Of a stretch of DNA of 30,836 nucleotides, positions 1 to 8,836 are shown piece after piece. The position numbers and the translations under genes were made by a program. The stretch spans positions 1 to 30,836 of the forward strand of contig CAZQEZ010000047.1 in the NCBI GenBank assembly GCA_964592475.1, in the 5' to 3' direction. Each line of letters starts with the position of its first letter. The first letter of the stretch is position 1. The notes beneath the pieces were generated by a model. It worked only from the letters and a program-made list of their open reading frames with translations. It was not told where the DNA came from and made no database searches. The stretch is from CAZQEZ01 sp964592475 (GTDB taxonomy: Bacteria; Bacteroidota; Bacteroidia; Cytophagales; Cyclobacteriaceae).

Positions 1-191
1 GGTGCGGCAAAATGGTACCAATCGTAGTAGGCAGCATAAGCACTGGCTATTTTTGCCCTGAATTCAGCAGTTGTTGCAAAGTATGTTGCTTCTGTTGGCC
101 CTAAGGGTGGTTCATCAACCAGGCTTGGGTCACATGCTCCTAACAAGAAAAAGAAACTAATTGTAAGAAAGAATTTTATTATTGTTTTCAT
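1..191 (-). CDS. SusD/RagB-family nutrient-binding lipoprotein, N-terminal part (cut by window edge)
   Basis: Only the first 63 codons are in the window. The reading frame begins MKTIIKFFLT, has a hydrophobic stretch and ends its signal in a lipobox, LLGAC, with the lipidated Cys at residue 20. This is followed by DPSLVDEPPLGPTEATYF, which resembles the N-termini of SusD proteins. It lies 23 bp downstream of the SusC-type receptor on the same strand, the standard SusC-SusD order. SusD proteins sit on the cell surface and close over the SusC channel to capture substrate. The substrate cannot be told from this fragment. The call rests on the lipobox, position and partner, because the diagnostic SusD helical repeats lie outside the window. 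Confidence 0.8.
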   Translation of the reverse strand, partial: MKTIIKFFLTISFFFLLGACDPSLVDEPPLGPTEATYFATTAEFRAKIASAYAAYYDWYHFAA

Positions 192-214
192 AACTATAAA
201 TCTTGAAGGTTAAG

Positions 215-3200
215 TTAAAATTTAGCATTAATTCCAAAAGTTAGCGTTCTTGGCAGCGGATAAATATCATTCGCCGGGTCAAGGGTGGACCATCGGGTCC
301 AGTAAATGTTATTTTGGCCACCTACATAAAGTCTAAGCGTGTTCATTTGAATTTTTTCGGAAATTGAACTTGGAATGGTATAGCCAAATTGCCAATTATT
401 TAACCGAAAGAAAGAAGCATTTTCTACATATCTGCTTGAAAACCTATTGTTTCCTGCCGGATCTCCAATAACAGCCCTGGGCATTGTTGTATTGGTGTTT
501 TGGGGTGTCCATCGGTTAAGCGTTGTTGTTAAATAATTTGGGCCTGCTCCGCCCATACCTTCAAATCTTGCTCTTGCATAATTATATTTTTCAACGTCAC
601 CTTCGCCATAAAAAGCTGCAAATAAGTCAAAACCTTTCCATCCAAAATTCAAATTCAATCCATAGGTATGTCCTGGTATCGTCCTGCCAATTTCAGTACG
701 GTCAAAGCTGTTAATTTGGCCATCCGGGCTTTTACTGTAAAAAGGTTCGTCTTCGGTTGGGTTTCCTTGTACATCAAGAAAAAACATATCACCGGGAGCA
801 ACGAAATCAGTATTTCCGATATTGTCATCAGGTGTTTCCGCGTAGTATGTGTCTATTTCCTCCTGACTTTGGAAAATGCCCCCAAGTTGATATCCCCATA
901 TCAAGCCAAGGGAACGCCCTTCTTCAACCCTTCCAAATCCGCTTGATTCAAGCGGTCTTCCCTCGAAAACTTTGGTCACTTCATTATTTATGATGCTAAA
1001 ATTGCCTGAAACACCATAGGTAAAATCTCCAATTCTATCGCTCCATCCAAATTGCATATCAGCCCCCATATTCTTTAGCTGTCCGACATTATCGGCAGGA
1101 TTGTTTAAACCGGCTGAATTTGGAAGTACAACACTCATTAAGATTCCATCGGTAATCCTGTTGTATAACTCAAGCGTTAAGTTTAATCGATTTTTTAAAA
1201 ATAAAGCGTCAAAACCGACATAAGAGGTTGTAACAATCTCCCAGGTTAATTGCGGATTAGCCAGATCAGCAATTACAACACCTAATATTTGCGATCCAAG
1301 AGGGTCTCCATTTCCGGAGCCGAACCGTACCGATGAAATACCGGTATTTACTCCCGACAAATAAGCATAACCACCTACAACGGCCTGATCGTTACCGGCC
1401 TGTCCCCATCCACCTCTTAATTTTAAGTCGTCAATGAAGGTTAATTCACTCATAAATGTTTCATTGCTGATTCTCCATGCCCCACTCAGTGAATAAAAAT
1501 TACCCCAACGATAATTCTCGTCAAAACCTAAACTTGCATCTCTTCTGATTGAGAAATCAAGGTAATACTTGCTGTCATAATCATAGCTGGCTCTGCCTAC
1601 CATACCAAACCAATAACGTTGGGACCAACCATAAAGTGAATTGTTATTGGCCAGGTCGTTACCATATCCATTTCTTTTAGGGTTTTCGGTTAAGTTGGTA
1701 AGATTAGATCCACTGAAATCAATAAATTCAGTTTCATGCCTTTGATCTTGCACTGCTGCCGTTAAATTTAGATTATGCTTGGTGTCAAAAGTATAGGCGT
1801 AAGTCGCTGTAAAGTCAGATTGAAAATTGAATACATTGTTTATTCGATGCGAAATGCGCCCTAAACTTGCCGGAGCATCCGGAGCTGCGTCCCTTGGATC
1901 ATTACTGTTTGTTCTAAATATATTAGCGTCTGGTGGGTTGAAGAATTCAAACCGATCCTGTTTGGCATAATCCAGATTCACACTTCCTCTAAGCATTAGC
2001 CCTTTTACAGGGGTGATTTCGAAGTAGGCTTGCCCGATATTTCTAGCAATAGAAAAATCACCATAATTTATGTTGGCAACTGCCAGATGATTCGAACTTG
2101 TTCCCTGTCCGTAAAGTTTTGCTCGCTGCCATGTTTCACTACCACCATAGAATGGATCAATAACCGGTTGATAACCAAACTCATTGTCGTTGTTGTAAAC
2201 GGGTTGCCAAGGTGCTACACTTGCAACATCAGTAAGATTACGTATCATGGACATATCCGAAAGCTGGTGTGTAAACTTGTAATTTACTCCAAGTTTTAAC
2301 CAATCATTTACTTGAGAACTTACATTTAATGCGGCTGTATATCTTGTTAAACTGTTTCCCCGAAAAAGGTCCTCCTGATCCAGGTAACTTCCTGATAAAA
2401 AGTAGTTGACCCTATCATTTGCGCCTGAAACTTTTAAATCAAAAGTTTGGGTCAAGGCATTGTTATCAATTAATTCGTCCTGCCAATTGTGAGTAGTCCT
2501 ATCGCTTATGTAGAAAGGGCTGGCAGCATTAAACTGTGGGCTGCGGTTTGTCAGCCTGTTGATATCACTATCCTGATCACCACCATAAAGTTCATCCTCC
2601 TTTGTGATATCAGGGTTCAAATTGTTGTCAAACATTTCGTTTGTCAAATCCACATATTGCTGCGTATTCAGCATATCATATTTAGGAATATTGCGCGTGG
2701 AAAAACTGGAGTTGAATTCTACAGAGGGTTTTCCTCGCTTGCCTTTTTTGGTAGTTATCAATATTACCCCATTGGCTCCCCTGTTACCATAAATTGCTGC
2801 TGCCGATGCATCCTTCAACACCGAAATCGATTCAATATCTGAAGGATTAATAAGATTGAATAAGTTGGGAGCGGTGCTCATGCTAAAACCTGTTATGGCA
2901 TCTAAATTACCTGATCTTGGAGGCTCAATTATCTGGCCATCGATAACATATAAAGGTTGAGCATCCCCATTCCAGGTGCCTATCCCACGAATAAATATTT
3001 CAGGCGACTCATTTGGATCACCACTTGTATTTACAACCCGCACGCCAGATACATTGCCCTGTAAAGCATATTGGGGTGAGAGTAGCAACTTTGATTTTTC
3101 CAGATCATCAGCTTGAACTGTTGAAATTGAACCTGTAAGATCTTTTTTGGCTCTACTTCCATAACCAACCACCACCAGCTCCTGCAGTTGCTGAATATCC

Positions 3201-3829
3201 TGAGTCATTGTTAAGTCAATCACTGACCGATTACCCACTTCCACTTCCTCCGGCGTATACCCTACCGAGCTAAACACCAAAGCGGCTCCTTCAGAAACCT
3301 CCAAAGTATAGTTGCCCTGAACATCGGTTACGGTTCCATTACTAGTGCCCTTTTCGACCACGTTAACACCGGGCAGGCCCTCTCCGTCTTCAGAGGAGGT
3401 GACCTTGCCGGTGATGTTGCGGGTTTGAATAACTACTTCAATTGGAGGTTTTTTTTCTGTTTCATCAGTTTTCTTTTTTACATCTATGTCGTAATTAGTT
3501 TGTCTGAAATGCAACTTTCCCTGCCTGGAAATATCTTCTAATATTTCATATAAAGATCGATTATGTTTATTTAAATTGACCTTTATAGAAGCCACGTCTT
3601 TAATATCATAAGTAAACCGGAAATTGGTTTCGTGTTCCAGTTTTCGAAATACAGCCTCCAATTTGGCATCCTGAACCTGAATATCCACATATACTTTGCG
3701 AATATTCTTCATTTCCTGAGCTTCACTGTTTTCAGCCAGTAATACGCCCATAAACATCATCTGTAATGACAAACCATAAAATAGTAGTTTTGACATCATC
3801 TTAATTAGTAGTAAAGATTTTTTTTTCAT
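215..3829 (-). CDS. SusC/RagA-family TonB-dependent receptor with STN signalling domain
   Basis: A 1204-residue outer-membrane receptor that imports a large nutrient, probably a glycan or peptide, using TonB energy. I chose the ATG at 3829 (MKKKSLLL), which gives a proper signal peptide; an in-frame start at 3877 would add 16 residues before it. Domains in order: signal peptide 1-38; STN domain about 45-119, the part that contacts FecR; a carboxypeptidase-like regulatory domain about 138-208 with the typical GLPGVNVVEKGT pattern; a plug about 224-364 with LQELVVVGYG, YVIDGQ and VLKDASAAAIYGNRGANG; then a long beta-barrel ending in GINAKF. The FecR and sigma genes lie immediately upstream, so expression is probably induced by its own substrate through the STN-FecR-sigma relay. 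The barrel alone does not reveal the substrate. Confidence 0.95.
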   Translation of the reverse strand: MKKKSLLLIKMMSKLLFYGLSLQMMFMGVLLAENSEAQEMKNIRKVYVDIQVQDAKLEAVFRKLEHETNFRFTYDIKDVASIKVNLNKHNRSLYEILEDISRQGKLHFRQTNYDIDVKKKTDETEKKPPIEVVIQTRNITGKVTSSEDGEGLPGVNVVEKGTSNGTVTDVQGNYTLEVSEGAALVFSSVGYTPEEVEVGNRSVIDLTMTQDIQQLQELVVVGYGSRAKKDLTGSISTVQADDLEKSKLLLSPQYALQGNVSGVRVVNTSGDPNESPEIFIRGIGTWNGDAQPLYVIDGQIIEPPRSGNLDAITGFSMSTAPNLFNLINPSDIESISVLKDASAAAIYGNRGANGVILITTKKGKRGKPSVEFNSSFSTRNIPKYDMLNTQQYVDLTNEMFDNNLNPDITKEDELYGGDQDSDINRLTNRSPQFNAASPFYISDRTTHNWQDELIDNNALTQTFDLKVSGANDRVNYFLSGSYLDQEDLFRGNSLTRYTAALNVSSQVNDWLKLGVNYKFTHQLSDMSMIRNLTDVASVAPWQPVYNNDNEFGYQPVIDPFYGGSETWQRAKLYGQGTSSNHLAVANINYGDFSIARNIGQAYFEITPVKGLMLRGSVNLDYAKQDRFEFFNPPDANIFRTNSNDPRDAAPDAPASLGRISHRINNVFNFQSDFTATYAYTFDTKHNLNLTAAVQDQRHETEFIDFSGSNLTNLTENPKRNGYGNDLANNNSLYGWSQRYWFGMVGRASYDYDSKYYLDFSIRRDASLGFDENYRWGNFYSLSGAWRISNETFMSELTFIDDLKLRGGWGQAGNDQAVVGGYAYLSGVNTGISSVRFGSGNGDPLGSQILGVVIADLANPQLTWEIVTTSYVGFDALFLKNRLNLTLELYNRITDGILMSVVLPNSAGLNNPADNVGQLKNMGADMQFGWSDRIGDFTYGVSGNFSIINNEVTKVFEGRPLESSGFGRVEEGRSLGLIWGYQLGGIFQSQEEIDTYYAETPDDNIGNTDFVAPGDMFFLDVQGNPTEDEPFYSKSPDGQINSFDRTEIGRTIPGHTYGLNLNFGWKGFDLFAAFYGEGDVEKYNYARARFEGMGGAGPNYLTTTLNRWTPQNTNTTMPRAVIGDPAGNNRFSSRYVENASFFRLNNWQFGYTIPSSISEKIQMNTLRLYVGGQNNIYWTRWSTLDPANDIYPLPRTLTFGINAKF

Positions 3830-3959
3830 AATTTTGAATTGTTTAATAATTAAAACTATTAAATACCTTCCCCTCACTGATTAGTCGCAAACTTTAAATT
3901 GAGGGGAAGAATTTTTCATTAATCTGGTAGTTATAGATTTTTTCCTTTCTTCATATTTA

Positions 3960-5003
3960 TTATTTAAATTTTATGATAACATTTTTATCTTCAATTGTAT
4001 AATCAAACTCTTTTGAAAAAGCTAAGCGCTCCAGAACCATCTCCAGGGATTGATTCTCAAAATAACCATTTACATTCCAGGTGGAAGAAGGTTGCTTTAA
4101 TATTTCAATTTTTACTCCATACCACCTGCTGAGTTTATTTATAATCTCATTCTTGCCAGCATTCTTAAAAACCAGCAATCCCTGAGTCCAGCCAAAAACT
4201 TCAAGACTGTCAAACTGCTGATTTTCACTGATCCCGGTTTTTTGATTAATTAAAATTTGTTCGCCAGGTAATAAAAGTGAGGAAGTATCATTTTCTAATA
4301 AGGATACAGTTACTTTTCCTTCCATCAATGAGACACGTTCATGTACATCATTCCTATATGCATTTACATTAAATGAAGTACCTAATACTTTAATTTGGGA
4401 CAACCTGGTATTTACCTTGAATGGCTTTAAGGTATCTTTAACTACCTCAAAGAAAGCTTCTCCTTTTAAACTTACTTCCCTGTCTTTTGTAAAAACAGTA
4501 GGATAGGATATTTCTGATTCTGCGTTTAACCAGACATAACTACCATCAGGTAAGGTGATTTTTGATCTGGTACCAGCCGGATTTTTTCTCTGGATTATTT
4601 CTGCAACCTCTGTTTGTATAGTCTCAACTGCTGTTTCAGGGTTCGAAACAATCAAATAAATGGCACTGAATGAAGAAAACAGAAATAATATTGCAGCAGC
4701 TACTTTAAAAATAGAAAAACCACCTCTTTCTGATTTTTTAGTTTTTATGCTATTTAGGTTGTTAATTTTATCCAGTGTTGCATGGTATGAATCTTCTATT
4801 TGATCATTATCAGGATGAATAGTTTTAAAATTCATGCGTAATATTAGTTCCCGGGCAATGGCTACATCTTTTTTCCTTTGTGGATTCTTCTCTAACCATT
4901 GCTGCCATTTTTGCTCAGATTCCTTATGAGGAAATTTAACCCACCGCACAAATGATGAGTTGGTTAGTAAATCCTGCAAATTTTTATTATAAAGATGATT
5001 CAT
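3960..5003 (-). CDS. FecR-family anti-sigma factor (inner-membrane regulator)
   Basis: A 347-residue single-pass inner-membrane protein that relays receptor occupancy to an ECF sigma factor. The N-terminal cytoplasmic part (about 1-95) would hold the sigma factor. One transmembrane helix lies at about 98-120 (FKVAAAILFLFSSFSAIYLI). The periplasmic FecR domain, about 140-250, has the family motifs LPDGSYVWLNAESEISYP, GEAFFEV and VLGTSFNV. The C-terminal DUF4974 domain, about 268-347, matches the STN-like fold that contacts the receptor. It lies 130 bp upstream of the SusC gene and 161 bp downstream of an ECF sigma gene, the standard arrangement in Bacteroidetes. Confidence 0.94.
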   Translation of the reverse strand: MNHLYNKNLQDLLTNSSFVRWVKFPHKESEQKWQQWLEKNPQRKKDVAIARELILRMNFKTIHPDNDQIEDSYHATLDKINNLNSIKTKKSERGGFSIFKVAAAILFLFSSFSAIYLIVSNPETAVETIQTEVAEIIQRKNPAGTRSKITLPDGSYVWLNAESEISYPTVFTKDREVSLKGEAFFEVVKDTLKPFKVNTRLSQIKVLGTSFNVNAYRNDVHERVSLMEGKVTVSLLENDTSSLLLPGEQILINQKTGISENQQFDSLEVFGWTQGLLVFKNAGKNEIINKLSRWYGVKIEILKQPSSTWNVNGYFENQSLEMVLERLAFSKEFDYTIEDKNVIIKFK

Positions 5004-5164
5004 GCTTTTATAGTCTTCAATTATAAAGAGACCGCTTTTACTAGAAATACATAGATAAAATGTAAAAAAAAATTATATTTACAAACCATTGAAAAATAGT
5101 TCGTGATCTTTAAAAATTATATAATAAAAAATGGATATAATTAAAAAGTAAAAAAATTAGATAG

Positions 5165-5854
5165 TTAATGTGGTGTAGTTATGAGGGTGAAAAGGAGAAG
5201 AGAAGCCATATCTATTTGATCTCGTAAAAGAGCAATGGATCGGTATATGATATTTTGAATAGTCCTTCTATGGCTTACGCCTGTTATTTCAGCTATTTCA
5301 TCAACCGATAAGTTTTCATAAAAATAGTAATAGATCACTTCCCTCTGTCTGTGGGTAAGTGCTTCCAATGCTTTATTAAGTTTATTTATCAGCTCTTCAT
5401 TTAACTGAGCGTTAATTATTTTCTCTTCGGCGGAAAAATTAAATTGAAACTCATATTCGCTGGAGTATTTTTCATTTTCCTTTGCTCTGGAATATGTTTT
5501 TAATGTTCTTAAATATTTGGATTTCAAAGATTTAATTAAATAGAATTTGATTGATTTTGCAATTGATAGTCGATCACGTGATTTATAAATATCTAAAAAC
5601 ACTTCCTGAATGCAATCTTCTATAAACTCGGTATCACTGCTCAATTGATGGCCATAATTGTATAGGGTAGAATAATACTTGAAATAAATATGAGAGAATG
5701 CATCTAAATCGCCTCCTTTAAATTTTTTCCAAATATCAATATCTGATAAACCATGGAATTTTGCAGTGATCTTTGCTTTAGATTTTGATCCAATATTCCT
5801 ATCATGTTCTATTGGAAAGCTGTTTTTTTTATTATTATCTCTTAACAATTCCAT
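5165..5854 (-). CDS. ECF-type RNA polymerase sigma factor, partner of the FecR
   Basis: A 229-residue ECF sigma factor. Region 2 spans about 40-115 (DIWKKFKGGDLDAFSHIY, then DCIQEVFLDIYKSRDRL). Region 4 spans about 155-215 (ALEALTHRQREVIYYYFYE, then the helix-turn-helix VDEIAEITGVSHRRTIQNII). It is the first gene of the FecR-SusC-SusD run, so it most likely directs transcription of that locus. Two features stand out. There is an N-terminal extension of about 35 residues before region 2, with no later in-frame Met to shorten it, and a hydrophobic tail at the C-terminus (MASLLLFTLITTPH). I have seen similar tails in other Bacteroidetes ECF factors but cannot assign them a role. Confidence 0.93.
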   Translation of the reverse strand: MELLRDNNKKNSFPIEHDRNIGSKSKAKITAKFHGLSDIDIWKKFKGGDLDAFSHIYFKYYSTLYNYGHQLSSDTEFIEDCIQEVFLDIYKSRDRLSIAKSIKFYLIKSLKSKYLRTLKTYSRAKENEKYSSEYEFQFNFSAEEKIINAQLNEELINKLNKALEALTHRQREVIYYYFYENLSVDEIAEITGVSHRRTIQNIIYRSIALLRDQIDMASLLLFTLITTPH

Positions 5855-5992
5855 GGCTTTACATTATTTTGAAGCAATATAGCAATTAATTGAAAAAAAC
5901 AAAAACTATTCATCCTAATTCATCAGAAAATCAAAATTCATCAAATTATTAAAAGTATCAAATTATTTTCTCTTTTTTAGTTCATTTATTTT

Positions 5993-6586
5993 TTAGCTGC
6001 AAAAAAATAAAAATATGAGCAGGGGGAGCATGTTATCATTTTGCATCAGCTCTTTTTTTAACTTCTTCAGCACCTTATAAATCTGATTTTCGACAGTTCG
6101 CTCGGAGATTTTTAATTTCATCGCAATTTCTTTATTGCTCAGATACTGTTGCCGGCTCATGATAAAAATTTTCTGTTGTGATTCTGGCAGATTTTCAATG
6201 GTACGGTCAATACAATTTTGCATATCATTGAAATGAAGTGTTTCCTCCAAAACATTTGTACTTTCAGGAAATTCGACCTTAGCGTAAACCTCCAATTTTC
6301 GTTTCTCCTTTTGCAGGTGGTCGTAAATTCTATTTTTTGCTATCGTGAAAATATAATTTTTGAATGAGTATTCTTGTATAATTTGATGGCGGCATTCCCA
6401 GATTTTGATGAATACTTCCTGACACACTTCTTCTATCAAATCCTGATTATGATAAATGTTGGCTAAAAATCCATATAAAAGAGGTATCATCCGATGATAT
6501 ATCTCATTAAAAGCCCTGAGATCATCATCTTTAAGTTTTATAACCAACTCTTTTAAGATATATTGCGAGTAAATTGCCAACGTCAA
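5993..6586 (-). CDS. Second ECF sigma factor, without its own FecR
   Basis: A 197-residue ECF sigma factor of the Bacteroidetes RpoE type. Region 2 (residues about 15-85) contains DDDLRAFNEIYHRM, EEVCQEVFIKIWECR and FKNYIFTIAKNRIYDHL. Region 4 (about 125-182) contains IENLPESQQKIFIMSRQQ and the helix-turn-helix NKEIAMKLKISERTVENQIY. It also ends in a hydrophobic tail (LPLLIFLFFCS). It lies 138 bp upstream of the other sigma gene on the same strand. No anti-sigma gene is adjacent, so it may be regulated in trans, share the FecR next door, or be left over from a duplication. The two sigma proteins differ clearly in sequence, so they are not a recent duplicate pair. Confidence 0.93.
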   Translation of the reverse strand: MTLAIYSQYILKELVIKLKDDDLRAFNEIYHRMIPLLYGFLANIYHNQDLIEEVCQEVFIKIWECRHQIIQEYSFKNYIFTIAKNRIYDHLQKEKRKLEVYAKVEFPESTNVLEETLHFNDMQNCIDRTIENLPESQQKIFIMSRQQYLSNKEIAMKLKISERTVENQIYKVLKKLKKELMQNDNMLPLLIFLFFCS

Positions 6587-6707
6587 AAATCAGTATGTAA
6601 AATCAAATTTAATATTTTAGCGAAACAAAAGCAATTAAAATGAAAATATTTGCTATAAAATCAAAAATAAAATATAAATATATTAAAATAGAGCTATTTA
6701 GTTAAGA

Positions 6708-7143
6708 TTATACCCTGTACTCAATATTGTCATGATCCTCAATAGCGCCGGCATCCCGTAATGATCTTTGATTGCCATAAGCAGGTATACCTTCATAACT
6801 TTTCAACATCAGGGCCATATGCATCAGGTTCCAGGTCATAAAGGTGGTGTTACGATTGGTAAAATCATTTGTCAAACCTCCCGAACCTTCATCCAGATAT
6901 GAGGGGCCGGGCCCTGTATAATCAGTTTCTGTTTCCAACCTGATACTTCTATTTCTTTGATTATAGTCAATTACTCCCAGTGGGTATCCGTTTTGTAAAC
7001 ATTGATAAAATTCAATAACTAGCCGAACATGTTGTACTATGGAAGCCCCCTGACAATAAGTTTAAATTTTGATTGTAATGCTGGTTAGTTATTCTCGCAA
7101 CCAGTTTTCCTATTTGCATCAGATTTTCTATTGCATATTGCAT
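6708..7143 (-). pseudogene. Decayed gene, resembling the C-terminal part of a flavodoxin-family (WrbA-like) oxidoreductase
   Basis: The 3' end reads SYLDEGSGGLTNDFTNRN, then MTWNLMHMALMLKSYEGIPAYGNQRSLRDAGA. From memory this resembles the conserved C-terminus of flavodoxin/NADPH-dependent FMN reductase family proteins, but I could not check it. This frame stays open from a stop at 7062-7064 but has no ATG. A second frame from the ATG at 7143 reads MQYAIENLMQIGKLVARITN and stops at 7012, which would fit the helix preceding the C-terminus. The two frames overlap at about 7012-7061, suggesting at least one frameshift. The flavin-binding N-terminal two thirds is missing. I see no transposon nearby to explain the loss. 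Confidence 0.45.
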
Positions 7144-7251
7144 GGATTGTAAAATATTTAATTATAGTTGTTTGAACTTAAATGCTTAAGCCGGGAAATT
7201 CTGTTATTCAGAATTTTTAAGCTTTTGTTTGAGGCGAACCTTAGCCTCTTC

Positions 7252-7467
7252 CTAAATATTTTCCCTCTGATTTTTTCCTGGTTTAACATTTTTTAATATA
7301 CGATTGAGTAGTGAGCTTTGCTGCGAATAAGTACGACAAGCATGGCACATCAACAAATGCATTTTCAAATGCAACCTCTCACCGGTATTCAATCGAAACT
7401 CCTGCTTTTTCTCTATCAAAAAGGTGGCATGCTGACAGGAAAGCATCAATTTTTGAATTATTTTCAT
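7252..7467 (-). CDS. Small zinc-finger anti-sigma factor
   Basis: A 71-residue soluble protein with the pattern H-x3-C-x2-C at H37, C41 and C44 (MHLLMCHAC) plus an upstream Cys at 11. This is the signature of zinc-binding anti-sigma (ZAS) domains. Its start codon overlaps the stop of the ECF sigma gene by 4 bp (ATGA), so the two are translationally coupled and made together. ZAS proteins typically release their sigma factor when zinc-bound thiols are oxidised, so a redox or peroxide trigger is plausible; this is inference from the family. No transmembrane segment follows the finger, so sensing would be cytoplasmic. Confidence 0.8.
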   Translation of the reverse strand: MKIIQKLMLSCQHATFLIEKKQEFRLNTGERLHLKMHLLMCHACRTYSQQSSLLNRILKNVKPGKNQRENI

Positions 7468-8033
7468 TGTTTAAACCAATTTTTTTGCAGGCATTGTCTC
7501 ATTTTCAGTTTAGCTCTGTGAATGATCTGCCAGTAATTTGTCGTGGATATATTCATTTCCTGACAAATTATTTCACTGTTTTTTTCTTCCAGGTATTTAG
7601 CCAATAAAATTGATGACCATTGAGGGCGTAATTTTTGAAGGCAATTTTGATAGATGTGAAGAAACTCCGGATCATCGAACAGCTTTTCTTCGTCAATTTG
7701 CCATTCCCGGGGTCTCTCTTTTATTTTCCAATTATCATTATTGTCGAAAAATTGACTATACTCTTTGGATATTGTATTAGCATTATTTGCTTTACTATTC
7801 ACTTTTCGAAAATAATCCGCGATCTTATGATTTAATATGGCTGTGAGCCAGGTTTTTACCGTGCTTTCCTGACGGAAATTATCAAAAGCCTCCAATGCAG
7901 CTAAAAAGGTATCCTGCACCAGATCCTCTGCCAATTGTTCATTGGAGGTTTTAGTAATAGCCCTATGAAATAGATAATCTGCGTAATGATTCACCCAGGT
8001 TGACACCAGCTGCTCTTTCGCTATTAGTTCCAT
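7464..8033 (-). CDS. ECF sigma factor paired with a zinc-finger anti-sigma factor
   Basis: A 189-residue ECF sigma factor. Region 2 (about 8-80) has WVNHYADYLFHRA, AEDLVQDTFLAALEAFDNFR and TVKTWLTAILNHKIADYFR. Region 4 (about 125-180) has NCLQKLRPQWSSILLAKYLE and a helix-turn-helix around SEIICQEMNISTTNYWQIIH. The linker between them is long and acidic. The gene is followed directly by its zinc-finger anti-sigma partner. An AhpD-like peroxidase gene lies just upstream on the same strand, 141 bp away, which suggests but does not prove a role in oxidative stress. Confidence 0.92.
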   Translation of the reverse strand: MELIAKEQLVSTWVNHYADYLFHRAITKTSNEQLAEDLVQDTFLAALEAFDNFRQESTVKTWLTAILNHKIADYFRKVNSKANNANTISKEYSQFFDNNDNWKIKERPREWQIDEEKLFDDPEFLHIYQNCLQKLRPQWSSILLAKYLEEKNSEIICQEMNISTTNYWQIIHRAKLKMRQCLQKNWFKQ

Positions 8034-8139
8034 GCAAATAATTTTTTAAAGCATTTATATTATTAACATTATTAACTCAATTATTTTATTATTATTAAGA
8101 TGTTAAAATAGTGTATAATGTGGCTATTATTTTTAGACC

Positions 8140-8164
8140 CCAGGAAAGATTTAGATTATCCTGG
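8140..8164 (-). terminator. Hairpin after the AhpD-like gene, possible weak terminator
   Basis: The arms CCAGGA (8140-8145) and TCCTGG (8159-8164) form a 6-bp stem with a 13-base loop, just past the stop codon of the AhpD-like gene. On the minus strand it is followed by GGGTCTAAAA rather than a clean run of T. It could therefore be an inefficient terminator that lets some transcription continue into the sigma gene. Confidence 0.3.
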
Positions 8165-8174
8165 CTCAATAATA

Positions 8175-8726
8175 CTAGGCATGAGTAGTTTCGTGCAGTA
8201 CTGGTGCTTTAGGAAAATCAATCGGGATATGGGTAACATTGTGAACCATATTGGTAATGGTTTTTTCGCCCACCGCCACTATTACATCTACCAGGTTGCC
8301 TTCATCAAATCCCAGTGCAAAATACTCATCTACCAGTTGGTCATCCACCTGTCCTCTTTTCTCTGCTATGCCTTTGGCCAATTTTACGATAGCATCCAGT
8401 TTGGGATCAAAGGATGCAGATCCGCCGCGAATTTCCAGTATTTGATCATCGCTGAAACCATGCTGTTTTCCACTTGCGGTATGAGCTGCCTGGCAATAGG
8501 TACAGCCATTTACTTGGCTGGTTACCAGGTAAACAGCTTCTTTTTGTCTGCCGGTCAATGATGTTTTGCCATTGGAAAAAGCAAGATATTTTGACAAAGC
8601 GTAATCCGAAAGCGCATAAGTAGCGTAGATGTTAGGCACAAAACCCACCTTATTTTCCAGTTGCTCAAATATTACCTGGTTCTCTTCTGAAACTTGTTCC
8701 TTGGTTGGAACATTTATTTTATTCAT
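8175..8726 (-). CDS. AhpD-like alkylhydroperoxidase / carboxymuconolactone decarboxylase-family protein
   Basis: A 183-residue cytoplasmic protein of the CMD/AhpD fold. The peroxidase-type active site is complete: a conserved Glu at position 63 (RQKEAVYLVTS) and the CxxCxxxH motif at C75, C78 and H82 (CTYCQAAH). In AhpD proteins these two cysteines reduce organic peroxides or recycle a partner peroxiredoxin; no partner gene is visible here. The start is the only good ATG before the conserved region. A palindrome, TGTCA-N6-GGACA, is centred 99.5 bp upstream of the start, the same distance as the related palindrome before yceI. This suggests shared control. Confidence 0.88.
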   Translation of the reverse strand: MNKINVPTKEQVSEENQVIFEQLENKVGFVPNIYATYALSDYALSKYLAFSNGKTSLTGRQKEAVYLVTSQVNGCTYCQAAHTASGKQHGFSDDQILEIRGGSASFDPKLDAIVKLAKGIAEKRGQVDDQLVDEYFALGFDEGNLVDVIVAVGEKTITNMVHNVTHIPIDFPKAPVLHETTHA

Positions 8727-8817
8727 GATAAATAAATTTTAAATTTAAAAAACTTGTAATTCTTTTAACATCATTTACTTTTTTGAGGTTGGCAGTTTAG
8801 TGGTTTAAAACACTTTT

Positions 8818-8833
8818 TGTCAAAAATGGGACA
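8818..8833. promoter_or_regulatory. Crp/Fnr-like palindrome between ahpD-like gene and regulator remnant
   Basis: TGTCA-AAAATG-GGACA, one mismatch from the symmetric TGTCA-N6-TGACA. It is centred 99.5 bp upstream of the AhpD-like start codon and lies only 3 bp before the ATG of the divergent Crp/Fnr remnant, a position suited to autoregulation. Related copies occur at 9494-9509 and 11354-11369. Confidence 0.5.
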
Positions 8834-8836
8834 AAT

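Noticed and set aside
70..90. GTTGCAAAGTATGTTGC in the SusD start region, resembling the Zur-like operator
   Set aside because: The arms are not an inverted repeat with a 3-bp spacer, and the stretch lies inside coding sequence.
8118..8561. Plus-strand open frame of 147 codons over the AhpD-like gene
   Set aside because: It is antisense to a gene with a complete active-site motif and shows no recognisable protein features.
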